DNA of 64,000 nt, taken from Chionoecetes opilio. Its lineage: Eukaryota > Arthropoda > Malacostraca > Decapoda > Majidae. Positions within the stretch are counted from its first letter, which is position 1, and each line of letters starts with the position of its first letter. Both the position numbers and the translations under genes were made by a program. The stretch lies in NCBI GenBank assembly GCA_016584305.1, contig JACEEZ010005884.1:31749-95748 (forward strand), written 5' to 3'. Shown one piece after another: positions 46,194-58,400 of the stretch. Under the pieces are notes generated by a model. The model did not search any database. It had not been told where the DNA came from and saw nothing but the letters and a program-made list of their open reading frames with translations.

Positions 46194-49100
46194 TTCTCGT
46201 CGCAAATTTCTCGAAGGCAATGTAAGCGGGTTTCCCTCTAACGGGGGATTTATTAATTGATAACTCTGTTTTTTGGGGGGAGAAATGTTTAAAAAATAGA
46301 TTTTTAAGAGGAAAATGCTGAATCGGGAAAAAAAATCAAAAGGGCCCCCAGGCTTGTCTAAACACACTTTAAAAAGGGTTTGTCCCCTCTGTTCTCTGTC
46401 AAGGGGCCAAATAATTGTCCGGGGGTTCCCCCAATCACGCTCCCCAAAACGTGTTTTAAGGGGCCCTTTTATTTTAGGGTACTTTAAATTTGGTTGTTCT
46501 TACCCCAAAAGCTGTTACCATTTATGTTCCCCTTATCTGGGTGAGGGTACAAAACGGGGGTAAACCCAAGTAAGAATACTTAAAACTGGGGGTGCCAGTG
46601 GGGTTTGTTTTGCCTCAGAAGGTAGATTGATGGGTAGGGGGTTTTTACCGTCCTACCAGACATTAAAGGGTTTTTTAATAAATGGTCGGGGGTTGTTTTA
46701 AAGGCTTTGTTTTTTTAAAGTACCAGAATAAAAAATTTACAATTTTATATAATAAAATTATATATATTATAAAATTTATATTTAAATATATTTTATATAT
46801 ATAAAATATAAAATATATATTATTATTATAATTTAATTGAAAGGGGGGCGAGTGCCAAGTAAAAGTTTCCCCGACCCCCAAAAGGGGAAAAGGGCCCCGG
46901 AAACAGCCAGGGGACTCTGTCCGTTTGTTCGTTTTCCCCTTGGGCCTTTCCGCATATTAGTTTTGGCCCGGGAACCCCTAACAGGGTTTTTCCCCTTTTT
47001 CCCTTGTCCCCCAGGCCTTTCCCATTTTGGGGGCCCGCGCCCTCATCCCTTGGGGCTTAGCGCTGAGATAACCCTCCCCGCTTTTTGGGGTTTAGGCGGG
47101 AAACCGGGGCCGAGGTGTTTTACGTTTTTCCTCCCCCAAACCCCGGGTTTGCCTTATCCCAGGCCTTTGCGTGATATTTTCGTCAACAAACCCTAGCAAA
47201 GATGTTGTTGTAAGCCCGCAGGCACAACCCGTAGTTAAGGATAAAAAGTTTAATTACTATAATCTATCCCTATTCAGGATCCTATCCGACTAAATGGGGT
47301 TTAATTTATTTATTTAACCCCTAATTTAAAACATGGTGCTAATTCATTTTTTCCCAAAAAACCCCGAAAATATAAAAAATTTAAATAAAAACCCTTTAAA
47401 TCGGGAAAATTACCCGTTTTATGTTTTTTATTTATTTTTTTTTTTAACGTTTAATTTAGCATGGTTCTTTTTCCCATTTATCAGAAAACGAAATATATCA
47501 ATAAAAAGCAAATTTACATTTCGCCTTCTATTGATACCCTTAATGTTTTTAGAAGGGGGGCCCACGAAAAGGTTTATAGGGCGAAGAGTTAAATTTGAAG
47601 TTGAAATTAAATGCATATTTTTTCCCATCTCGTTAGGGCCCCTTTCTTTACCCGGGGTTTTTAAAATTTTTTTTATTTGATAATATTATAGAAAAATTTT
47701 TACGAAGTTTACGTGTTTTATAAATTATATGAAAAACCCCCAATCATTTGATAGCCCATACACCACTATTTTCTTTGTGGGGCGGGCCCCCCGGGTTCGC
47801 TATGCATTTTTGAAATTTTGAAAACATTGTCGCGTGAAAGAGATAGAGGGGTTCTAGGGTTTGAGTCAAAGGGTTTGAGCAGTTTGGAAATGACTATATA
47901 TTAAAATTATTACATTGAAGGTGTGGAGGGGATTTGGTGTACATGGCTCTTTTAGAGCATTACCCTAAATTTTTTTGTTATTTTAGGGCAAGGCCGTAAA
48001 AAAAAGTTTGGGTAACTTCCAGATCAGGTACATTTTTTTCCGGGGGCAGAGCCCTTTGAAGTTTTTGATCGAGCTTTCCAAACCCCAAAATTTGACATAT
48101 TGTATTTTTCATGAAAATAACCCCCACCCGGTCCAAAAAAGTTATTCATTGTGATTAATTCTAAAACCTTTGATGGGTACTAAAAACCTTTTTTATGAGT
48201 TTTTCAGACCCCAAAAACCCCCTTCCCGGGTTTCCCCGTGCAAATAGAAGGAATTTTTGGGGAAATTTTATTTCCAAAAAATCTTTTGGGTTTTTAAAAA
48301 TTGCCCCCATTTTTTAAAGGCTCCCCCAAAAAGTCAATATTATCCCCAAATTACTGTCATATTTCCCCCAAAAATTTTCCTTATAAAGGTCCTTGAAAAA
48401 TTTCCCTTTTTTCGCATTTTGGTTAAAAAAAAGTAAGTATGGTGGGAGGGAGAAAAAATAAACCAAAGGTCAACCTAATTTTAATTTTCCCCCTTTAGGG
48501 GGCCGGTTTAGCTTTTTCGGTCAAATAAATCATACTCCCAAAAAATTTTGTTTTAGGAAGTAAAATGTTGGGGTTTTATATGTATTTTTTTTGACCCAAA
48601 GGGAAATTTGTTTTGACACTTTTTTTAAGTTTTTTTGGATTTGGATCTGATTTTTCATAATCCCCAAATTTTTTAAGTTTTGAGCCTATAACAAGGCCCC
48701 CTAATAAAAACCCACACTAATTGTGAAAATTATTTTTCCCCAAAAAAAGACTCCCGGTTAATTTTTTACTATCAATGAAAAATTTTACCATGCCCACCTT
48801 AACAAAAACCACTACCCCCGTTCTATGGGAAAGCCCAGGGCCCCTATTAAAACATGACTAAAAAAAGGGGTTTTTTTTGAAAAACATTCAGGACCCTTTT
48901 TTTGCAGCCACAGGTCTGCAGGGATCACGATTGAGCATTTGGGACCCCGCCGCCCGCCCCGGGCAAGGGGCCCGGGAAAATTTTTCCCACAGGAAAAAAA
49001 GCCCGACCAGGGTACCCTCCGGGCTTTTTCCCAAATTTTGGGGGAAAGGTTTCCATATGATTTATGCCCTGGTGATAACCGCCCACTTTGGGTTTTTCAT

Positions 49101-50712
49101 TGTAAATATTTCCGGCTCGAGATGTTCCCCAAGGGGAGGGAGGGTTTTGGTGTAAGCTTTAAACAGCCCAGTGTAAATGAGGGGGAATCCCTTTAAACTT
49201 TTTTGGGGGCGGCTCTGCGGGAAATGCATTGCTGTATTGGAACTTTTCACTGGGTGACCCGAAAAATTGGTAGCCTATTGTTTTTTAGCATTTTTCACTA
49301 AAAAATGTTTCCCGGCCCGTTGCAAATTTCCCCGGTTCGGGAGAGCAAAGGGGAACCCCCCTTTTTCAAGAGTTTCACGGCTCTCCCTTTGGCCCAGTTT
49401 TTTGGTCCCAACCTTGTCGGATGTGCATGAAAAGGCTTTGCCGGGGCCGGCAGAACTGCACAAATTTGGGCCCCACCGTTGAAAAATACTTGAAGGGGCC
49501 ATCCCGAGGGGTATCCCCTCCCCGCCAAACCCATGGTGTGCCAGACCATGGGCAGACCCCATTTTCCCCATCTTTGCCAAAATAACGTCGTTCGCAGTAA
49601 CCCTAAAAAAAAGGGTTTTGTTTTCCCGCCCTGAACCCCCCTTTTCCCAAAATCCCCCGGGTCAAAGGGGCCCGGTATTTGCCCCCTTTTGTTGTGTTGT
49701 CCCCTGGGGCCCCAAATTTCCCCGAGGGTCGTTTTGAAAACCTTTACGGAGTTTCCGGGAAAATTAAAAGGCCCAAATCCTTTTGGTTTCAGATTTGCTT
49801 TTTGGGTTTTAAAAAATTTCCCCTTTCCCCCCCCCCTCCCCCCAAAGGAGCCCCCCCGTAAAAAAATTTCTTTTGAAAAGCCCGCAATTTCCGAAAAGTC
49901 GTGGGTTTAAGTTGCCATCACTTTTCCCCCCTGATACACGCATCGTCCTCGTCAGAATTCCATTATCAGCAATTTTTCCCTGCGTCATCTGATGAAGTTG
50001 CTTGTTTGTGGGTTTTCAGGTTTGAAATTGTAAAAAGCCCCCAAAAAACTTAAATACAGCTTCGGGGAATCCATGTCTTTACATGAAAGTTTAAACTTTT
50101 GGGCCCCTTTTTTTCAAAAAAAGTTGTCTTCAATTTAAAATCGTATTCATCAAGAGATTCCGTATAAACACAAGAAACATATTTTTGGGGACGTCGTAGG
50201 ACTTGAAGATGTTTATATTGCTGTATTGCTGTTTGATGCTACGTGTTCTCTAAAAATAAAGAGGCCGGGTTTGTTAAGGGTTTTGGGGGAGGGGATTATT
50301 CAGGGGGCCCGGTTTGGAAAATCTCGTTAAGAATTTTTAGGGGGCCCAGGCGGTTCCGATTAAAGGGGTTACCCAAAGCTGGGCTCTGCCCCTGACGCTT
50401 TTGCGGGGAGGATTTAAAAAGGGCCCCGGCCCTGGGAAGAGAAAAAAGTAGGGAACAACCGGGGGGAGGGGCCCTTTGTGTGGGGGAGAGGGCGGGGGTT
50501 GGGGGTGCCCGGGGGGGTTCGGTATCCCAAAAGAGTCTGAGGTAAGGTTCTTCCTGTGTTTACCTTGTGGTAGGACTTCGGCCTGAAAATTTGTGTAGGT
50601 GTTCAAGTGTAATAAAAGAGTAGAGTTTCAGAGAGTTTTTATTTGGGGGAAAACAGGGGGGTTTACTGTAATTACCTGTTTTCTAGGTGATTAGGGAGTC
50701 TCAGAGAAATTG
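46194..50712. repeat. Tandemly duplicated unit, copy B (more corrupted)
   Basis: Begins TTCTCGTCGCAAATTTCTC directly after copy A ends and follows the same order to GATTAGGGAGTCTCAG. It is about 4.5 kb against about 4.15 kb for A; the extra length is spread as inflated homopolymers. It could be a true tandem duplication or a falsely retained noisy read or haplotype. Confidence 0.75.
48880..49990 (-). pseudogene. Copy of the HSLTGCDS-family remnant in unit B
   Basis: Collinear with 44520-45540, for example GCAGCCACAGGTC at about 48904 and the stretch around 49400-49450. The motifs themselves are not readable in any one frame. Confidence 0.4.
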
Positions 50713-51770
50713 TTGTGGTTGGGGAGCTTTTGTTTCGTTTTTGTGTTCTTGTATTCTTGTGTAGCGTTTAAATAAAGACGCGCAGAGTGATATCTTGTGG
50801 AAAAAAGGGGAAATTTCTTAAAATTTGTCATCTGAGAAAAAGGGACGCGGCGTGCGTAGTTTTTGTGAGTTAAATTTTTATGAAAGGGGAAAAGGCCCGG
50901 GTTTCCCCGAGGTATGAAAATCAGTGTAACGTCTTGTCCAAAAATTTAACCAAACATTTTTAAATTTAGATAAAAAAAATTAGGGGTAAGTTAGATAGCT
51001 TTTAAAATCCTTTTCCCGGGGGCGTATACTAATAGGGGGACTTGGGGAAATAAAGGGTGTTTTGGGGCCCCTTTCCGGGGTTTGAAAACGGGGAACCTAA
51101 AGGGAACACAGATTCGGGTCCACGAAAACAGAGAGGATTACGTTGGTACTTACTTAGCTTTTGGGGCGGGCCGTCAGGGCCTGGACATTGTATGGGAAAA
51201 TCAACAAACGGATGCGTTCAGCTAATCATTTGCCGATTACGTGAAAAACCCCAAAACACCATCATTGACTTACCAGAGCATCGGGAATATGAAAAATCAA
51301 CATCACTCCCAAATTTTGGATTAATAGGAAAATTTTCACATCTCTGTTCCCCCCCCGGAAAGCGACTTTGGTAAATCAATGCTACCCAAGGGTTTTGGAT
51401 AACCCCAAATAACCCTTTTCCATTTTTCGGGCCCTTTTTCTCTAACTCAAAAACCCCAACTGTTTCCCAATACAAGGTTTTTGGGGGTTTTGATAATTGT
51501 GGTGCAAAACCCTTGGATTTTGGGAGTCGTATTTGTACATGAAATTATCATGCTTTTCCGGGGGGTTTAATATAAAACTGCGCCCAAACACAGAACAGGT
51601 TTCTTAAAGGTCCAGGTACGATTTGAAAATTCATCTTGGAAATATTTTTATTTTGCAGCAAAAAAGGACGAACCCAGGGTTTGGATTCGCAAAATGCGAA
51701 ATTTTAGGTACTCATGTTTGATGATTTTTTTTGTCACAGATAATAAAATTTTGTCTGCACTTTTTGTTAC
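50713..51770. other. Unassigned low-quality sequence
   Basis: No family recognised. The frame at 51475-51218 on the minus strand has no motif I know. Confidence 0.4.
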
Positions 51771-51774
51771 CGGG

Positions 51775-52050
51775 AAACCTACGCTACCCTAAAAACCGAC
51801 CCTTTCCCCCATGGGGTTTGGGGTTCGGGGTAAGAGAAATTTCCGGCTTTGGAGGGGGCCCAAAAAGGGGGCCCCCACAAGGCTCGTGGCGGGGGCAATT
51901 TGATTTTTCTTTTTGAGCCGGGGGCTGCTTGGTAGGGGAAAAAAGGAGCTCCCCTGGGAATCGCGCGGGGTTTTGCCCCTTTGGGAGTGGCGTCGTGGGG
52001 GGGCGGGGCCGACGCGCCCCCCGGGTATGCCCCCAATGATTGGGGACTTT
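51775..52050 (+). pseudogene. C-terminal fragment of the RTE-like element, second copy
   Basis: The plus strand reads in pieces PPQGSWRGQFDF, the Arg/Gly-rich segment and a 3' end CCCCCAATGATTGGGG, matching the 3' end at 291-420 (minus). Only about 270 bp are retained, corrupted. Confidence 0.6.
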
Positions 52051-52639
52051 TGTTGCTGTCGGGCCCAATTGGGCGGGTGTCGGGCAGCTGTGAGCGGGTG
52101 TTTCTATCCCCCTTATGTTTTCCCTCCCTGATTCAAGACTGATTTTGACTTTGAATTTAACATTCTGTTTCGAAAGCCTACCCAAGAACAGATTATAGTT
52201 TTACTTTTTAACGGCATTTTTTTACGGGTAAAGGAACTGGTTTCATAAACAATTTTCCCCAGCTTTTGGGGGGGAAACCCAGCTTTGTAAAAATGTCATT
52301 TGGCTTCTGGGGATCCTTTTACACCCATTGTGGTACTAACATTTTTAAATCACAGTTGTTGTCTGACAGATGTGCACTTTTTAAACGTCAACTAAAATTC
52401 TTTTGGATGACTTTGATAGTGCGACTAAATTCCATTTTTAAAATCCATGTGTATGGTTGTGGGCTTTGTGAAGACTTTGGTCACCCTCAGGCTAGGCAGC
52501 AAAAACCGACAAAACCCCTCAGGGTCCTGGGAAAGAAAAAATATAATTAAGTATTTCATAAAGTTTATGAAAAACTTTAAACCCTTTCAGTAACACGATT
52601 GCTTTTCCTCTTTATGTGGACCCCTGCCTACCATCCCAA

Positions 52640-53430
52640 CCCAATTATGTTTCTCCGCATTTTTTTTTGAAAATTTTGGGCATTATAAAAACCAAATCAA
52701 CTCCAAAAAATTAAAAAGATCCCAATAAATTCCTTGGGGTAAAAAAACCTACATATAGACACCAACATTTACTTTTTAAGAAAAATTTATTTGGAGAGAA
52801 TGATCATTTGACCGAAATCGCAAAAACGGGGGCAAACCCGCGGCAATTTAAAGTTAAGGTTGACTTTTGGTTATATTTGTCTCCCTCCCCTTTATTTAAT
52901 TTTTTTAACCAATATGCGAATTAAAATTTTGTCAGGGACTTTTAAGGAAACTTTTAGAAAGTATGGGCAGTTCGAAGTATAATATTTACTTTGGGTCGAG
53001 CTTTTAAACATAGAGAAATTTTCAAACCGAACGTTTTTTGGGGCTAAAATCACTAACATTTTAGCGATTTTTCCAAATGAAAAACCCGAGGTTTAAGTGT
53101 GTGAATAGTCTTTAAAAAGTTGTTTAAATACTATCAAAGGGTTTTATAATTAATCACAATGAATAACTTTTTTGGGGCCTGAAAGGTGGGGATTTTCATG
53201 AAAATACAATATCGCAATTTCGATTCTGGACGTCGACCAAAAAACTTCAACGGGGTCTGCGGAAAAACTGTTAAACCCGGGTCTGGGAAATTACCCAAAC
53301 TTTTTTTTTACGGCCCTTTAATTATAAAATAAAATTTTTGGGGAAAGCTCTAAAAAAAGCCATGTTTCAAAGAACCCCCCCCCCAGAACCCGGCCCACAA
53401 AGGAAGGGATTTTTTATTTTTATTTTAAAA
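52640..53430. repeat. Inverted partial copy of the 42-50 kb unit
   Basis: Reverse complement of about 43640-44330. Landmarks are GTTATATTTGTCTCCCTC (about 52870), TTTTTTTAACCAA, AACTTCAACGGGGTCTGCGG (53243) and CATGAAAATACAATATCGC (about 53200). Confidence 0.75.
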
Positions 53431-54684
53431 AAAATACTTTAAAGGGGCCCATTTGGTTTTCCCCTTAAAATTTTTTTTGACCCTTTATTTCTTCTTTTGA
53501 TTTTCTGATTAGAGTAAATTTTTGGTCCCTGAGGGAATTTTTGGAAAATTTTTCCCAAATTTTGTTGTATGCTTTTTTTTTGGGCAAAAAATATCTATCT
53601 AAAAATTATCTATAAAATATAAAAACTCCAAAGAATTTTAGCGAAATTTTTTGGGATCGTTGGGGGTTGAAAAAAGCTAGGGTTGGCCTTTAAAACACCC
53701 CTTTTGGACCTGATCCACAACAAAATGTACAGTTTTTAAAGGCCCCCATGGGCCACCCCCCTTCAGTGTAAAATTTTTTTTTTTTTTACGCAAAAAAAGG
53801 ACTAGCCCAAAGGGCAAAAAAAAGGGTCGCTTAAATTACCAGTGCCTTAAGAGACTGTAAAGCATATAGAAAAGGGGGGTTTTTGCCAATTTAGTTGGGG
53901 GGGTGTTTGTTACTCCTTTTTTGAAAAAAAAATTTTCGCGGAAGGGGAAGAATAAAAAACAGAAAGGGGTTCAAAAAGTTTTTCCAGTGAAGGGGATGGG
54001 GAAAAGTGAAGATAAATTGTTAACTTTTTTCACTGGAAGATGGACCGGATAGGGAAGAATGAGTAAAATTTTTTTGCACGAGGCCGCGGGGGGGGGGGGG
54101 GAGGTTTTGCAGTTAGCAATTTAAAAAGAAACATTTGGGACGAAAATAACAATAGAAGTTTGCAAGAGAAGCCAAAATTGCGGCGATGACTTAAAATTGA
54201 AGACAGTCGGTCCCAAAAAGGGGGGCTGATTTAGACGAAAAAATTTTTTGGGGTTTACCCTGTTTGGGGAAAACTTTTTGATGGAACCCCCCCAAAAAAG
54301 GGACCTGAGACATACCCATACATGGGCGGATACGGCCCCTGTACAGAGCAAGCAATGGGAGGGAGAAAAAAAAGGGCGCAGACGCCCGAGGACACCAAAT
54401 TTTATTTAAAAATTGTTTTAGGGAAGAGATGATATGTGAGATTTCCAGTTCAAATTTTTTTTAAAAGGGTAGCCCTGAATGTTCATTGTAAACAAAAAGA
54501 CAGTTTATGTCATTGAAAAAGAAGGGTAGTTTTTCTAGTAGGGGTTTTTTCGAGTAGATTTTTGAAAAAATGGGTTTTTTATTTATTTAACACAAGAAGC
54601 TAGGTTTGCTTTGTTTCCCAAACAGGAAATTTGAAAGGTTTAGAAATTAGGATCACCGTGGCATCTCTCCATGAGTCACTTTGT
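53430..54684. other. Unassigned low-quality sequence
   Basis: No gene or repeat recognised. Confidence 0.4.
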
Positions 54685-54750
54685 TTTAAAAAATAAAAAC
54701 TAAAAAAATAAGGAAAACTACCAAAAAGGCCGCGAGGCCACACGTGGGGA
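54685..54750 (-). mobile_element. CR1 3'-end fragment
   Basis: AATAAGGAAAACTACC, GGCCGCGAGGCC and CACGTGG follow the 3' end of the 16-kb CR1 (16078-16125). Only the last 60 or so bases are present. It could be a severely truncated CR1 or a SINE sharing its tail. Confidence 0.45.
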
Positions 54751-54779
54751 GTTCCTGTTGAGGGTTTGGGCGCCTAAAA

Positions 54780-55250
54780 ACGACGTTGAAAAAATGCGGG
54801 TAGGGAAACATCAGCGAAGGAGGGGATAGGGCATTTTAGTTAGACTTTTGGGAAAATCATTTAAAGAAAAATAGAAAACGATTGATAGTGTGAGGGCCCA
54901 AGGACAGAGGAACGGAAAGGAAAAAGGAGGGGAAGAAGGATAAAAAAAGGAAAAGAAGAAGAGAATAAGGGGGGAGAGAGAAAAGAAATGTAACGGTATG
55001 GACGAAGAGGGGCGACAATGCTTTTCTGAAAAACAATTATCCATACAGCCCGCGGGGGGGGGGAGGGAGGGAAACCACCCCGTTTTTTGCTGACACAAGG
55101 GATTAGAGTGAGGTCCCGAGGAGGAGGAATAGGAGGAAGGAGTGAGGGGGAGTAGGGGGGGGGTGAGGAAAGGGGTAGGAGGAAAGGGGTGAGAGAGAGT
55201 AGAGGAGAAGAAGGAAGGAGATGGGAAAAAAAGGGGGAAGGGGGGGGGGG
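54780..55250. repeat. Purine-rich low-complexity stretch
   Basis: AGG/GAA-rich on the + strand. The long minus-strand frame across it is a composition artefact (Ser/Pro/Phe). Confidence 0.6.
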
Positions 55251-55599
55251 CCCTGGGGTTATAACGCTGAACCAACCGAGTTGCCCGCGTTCAAGGAACC
55301 ATCCCTTTTTACCCCTTTACTTCAACCCTTAGATGATTTTAACCCGTCGCCCTGATATAAAACCCTTTTCCCTCTACCCACCACCACAAGCCCCGGGCCC
55401 CGAAGGGGTGAGGAACACAGAACGAGAGGTCAAATCTCATAAACCCCCGGTGCGTTTCCACGCCCGGGCCCGCGTCGCGGTGATCTCTTAAGAGAGTGAC
55501 AACTAATGTAAATTTTCTTGTGCAGTGAACGAGTTTTTTTAACCCACGGCGGACGCGCGAGTATAGTGTAAAGTGAATTCCTACGGGGTCTCTACGGGC

Positions 55600-55884
55600 C
55601 CCCAGCGCCGGGGATGTGGCTGAGTTCCACTCTGGGGGCCCCACCCAAAAACGCCACACCCTTAAACCCAAAGCCCCCAAAAACCGCCCGCTCCGCTTGC
55701 CCCCAGGGGGGTTTCAACCCCAAATCTACAGTGGGCCCCACGTCCTGCCCGAAACAAACCCGCCCCTGTGGCTTTGCCCCTGTGGTTTTCCCCCGGGCCC
55801 CGGAAAAGACGGGTTCACGGCGGGGGGGGACCCCTGGAGCGCCCCGATTGCCCCACGGGGCGGGGTAAGTGGGAACATACTATA
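55600..55884. repeat. GC-rich tandem array, left part
   Basis: About two units of the 130-140 bp repeat that continues at 57580. Each unit has CCCGCCCCTGTGG, a GGGCCCC block, GGAGCG and a TTGCCCC-GGGG block. Confidence 0.65.
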
Positions 55885-57578
55885 TCCCTGACGTCCTACA
55901 AAAACAACTCTCTTGAGAAGTCAGAGAGGCCCGTTTGCAAAGTTGAGGGGGGAAAAAGGGAGCTGGGGTTTTTTAATATCAGTGCGGGGGTCCCTTTAAA
56001 ACTGGGGGGGGAGGCCATGATGGGGGGTTGCATGCTTTTCCTGACTGCCCCTGGTTTGGGAATCAGGGCCATTCCTCCTGACTGGAAAAGGGGGCTGGTC
56101 GTCCCCCATCTTGGGAAAAGGGGAAAAGGGGGCCGTCAAAGGGCTGCAACAATTTTCCCCGGTATTACCCCTGTCAGGGGTATAGGAAGGGCCCTTTCCC
56201 CCTCTATTACTGCCCCGGTTGCAAATCAAACTGGTGAAAGCATTTAGGACCTCAGCCCTCCCGGGTTCACGCCTGGTAAATCAACAAAAGGAAAACCCTA
56301 TCCTAGCGTTGTGGCCCCGGTTTGGGAAAGCCGACCGGGAAGTTTCGACGGGGGGTGCTTTCACCTTGTTTATCTCAAAAAGGCGTTTGACTCCGTTTCA
56401 TGTGAGTCCCCTCGGGACTTCTGCGACTTCGAGGGATTCCCCCGCAAAGGAAAATATTTTTTTTGATAAAATGGTTTGTATTCTGGGACTGAGAGGGGCT
56501 GTGAAGTGTGGGGCAGGGGTATCCAGCTTCTTTTCCCCCCGAATAAAGGGGGTTGAGGAAAAGGGGCGTCCTTGCCCCCTCACTTTTTAAAAAAAGTTTT
56601 TAGGGAATGGGTATTGGGCAAAATTTTTAGATCAAAATGATTGGGGAGCATCCGTCCCGGGAACACCCAAAATCACTGATCTTGTTTTTTTCCGATGATT
56701 TCAGTAAAACTTTCCCGGTCCGGGGGGGTCCTGGGGATGGTCTCGAGGCCCCTTTCACGAGGGGGCAAAGCCCCTTTTTGGGCTTTTAGGGCTCCTTTGG
56801 GTCAAGGGCCAAGGTCCAGGGGTTTGGAGACTTTTAAATAGATGAACAGTACAGCCGTTCATGCGTGTGGCGAGGACATTGGGGAAACTTTGGGAAAATT
56901 TTTTTCATAAACCTTTGGGGCGCATTTTCCCTAAAAAGACCCGGGGGGGTCACGTCAAGGAAATCTTTCGGCGGAAATTTGGGAAGCCCACGGTTTTTTA
57001 TGGGACTCGCCCCGCGGGAGTATTTGGCCCTTTTCGGTACCTGTGCAGAAAAAAAGATCCGGGTCTTTTAGTCGTTTTTTGACCCTTTTTTCTCTATGGG
57101 TTTTTGGGCCCTGGAAAAAAAATAGTGACTTTTAAAAGACGAATCAATGCCCTTTGGGGAATAAGTGTCTTCGGGGGGGGAATCATGGGGGGATCGCTGG
57201 GGGTTAAATTTCGTTTTCCAAAACAGCGGGTTGCACCGTGAGACTGGGAACGGGCCTATTTACCTGCATAGTCCGGGCAGCGCCAACTTCGGCTATATGG
57301 GCATGTGGGGACGCTACCCTGGGAAAACCCATCCTTTCCCCCGGGTTTTTATCTGGAAAAAGACAAAACCCGGCGTGGAGGGGCCCCAAGGGGGGGGCCC
57401 ACAAGGCTCGTTGGGGGTGGGTCAATTTTTGTTTCTTTTCCCAGAGCTGTTGGTATGGGAAAGGAGCCTGCAGGGAAAAATCGCGCGTTTGGGGACCCCC
57501 GGGGGGTGGCGTCCGGGAAGGGGGGGCGAGGGGACCGCCCCCCGGCGTATGTTCCCCAAAGATTTATTTATTGATACA
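55885..57578 (+). mobile_element. RTE-like retrotransposon, third copy, inserted in the GC-rich array
   Basis: Plus-strand copy longer than the one at 291-1475. It includes the RT fingers, starting near 55960, and ends after the RPAY-type C-terminus with a short TTATTTATTGATA tail at about 57565. Array units lie directly on both sides. Confidence 0.7.
55960..57560 (+). pseudogene. RTE-like reverse transcriptase, corrupted
   Basis: Pieces in order are GGEAMMGG and AIPPDWKRGLVVPHLGKRGK (56010-56130, RT fingers), AVKCGAGVSSFF (about 56497-56533), ITDLVFF then DDF near 56670-56705 (the catalytic region, unreadable in one frame), and CGEDIGETLGKF (about 56870, compare CGEDIEILESF in the clean copy). 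Then come LHRETGNGPI, SANFGYMGMWGRYP and the Arg/Pro/Gly-rich end (57227-57560). Frameshifts occur every few dozen bases. The match to the clean copy at 294-1475 shows which differences are likely sequence error. Confidence 0.7.
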
Positions 57579-57579
57579 A

Positions 57580-58400
57580 CACAACCCGCCCCTGTGGCCT
57601 TTTTTCCCGGGGCCCCAAAAGTTTTTTGGGGCCCCGGGGGAGCGACCAAGGAGCGCCCGCTTGCCCCCGGGGGGGGGTTAAATGCAACTATTTCGATGTC
57701 ATGACGGGCCTTTCAACACAACCCGCCCCCGTGGCCTTTCTCCTGGGCCCCCCGGGAACCCCGGGGGGCCCCGGCGGAGCCACCAAAACGCTTCGGGTTG
57801 CCCCAGGGGGCGGGTTTGTGAAAATTTTTCCCATGCCCAGACGTCCCCCCCAAACAACCCCCATGTGACTTTTTTCCTGGGCCCCCCCGGGATCTCGGGC
57901 CGCGGCGGAGCGAAACCCAAAGGGGCGCTCTGCTTTGCCCCGGGGGGGGGTTAAAATGCAAAATATACGGTACCCCGAGGGCCCCCGCAACCCCACCCCC
58001 CCTTTTGGCCCTTTTTCCTGGGCCCCCCGGGATCTCAAAGGGGCCCCGGCGGGGCGACAAGGAGCACCCCCCGCATGCCCCCACGGGGCCCGGGACCCTG
58101 CAACTCTACGGTTTCCACGACGGGCCTGCCAAAAACTACCTGTCCCCGTGGGGTTCTCCCTGGGCCCCGGGGGTCAGGGGAAATTGGGCGGACACGGGCG
58201 GGGTAGGGGCGGAGGTAAAAAATCTACGCTGCTTTCGACGGCCTTTCTAGACACCCGCCCCCCGAGGCTTCCCCTGGGTTTCCCCCTTGGGGGCCCCGGG
58301 GGATGGCGAGGAAAACAAAGCAGCAGGGTTTAGGACCCCTTTAGTACCACAGGTCCCCCCCGGGGGGCTACGCAGCAGAAAGGGGATGTATTATTTTGAC
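57580..58400. repeat. GC-rich tandem array, right part
   Basis: About six units of 130-140 bp, for example starting near 57585, 57718, 57853, 57990 and 58130. Each carries CCTGGGCCCC, GGGGCCCCGGCGG and a GCATGCCCC- or TTGCCCC-type block followed by a short AT-richer spacer. Units differ widely; part of that is sequence error. Confidence 0.7.

Noticed and set aside
54811..55275. 154-residue minus-strand frame rich in Ser, Pro and Phe
   Set aside because: Composition artefact of a purine-rich stretch; no motif or start context.
55250..55290. tRNA-like stretch on the minus strand (CAACTCGGTTGGTTCAGCG), possible SINE head
   Set aside because: No B-box, cloverleaf or second copy is readable in the corrupted surroundings.
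57600..58330. Several overlapping Gly/Pro-rich frames on both strands
   Set aside because: Shadow frames of the GC-rich tandem array; stop codons are rare there by composition.
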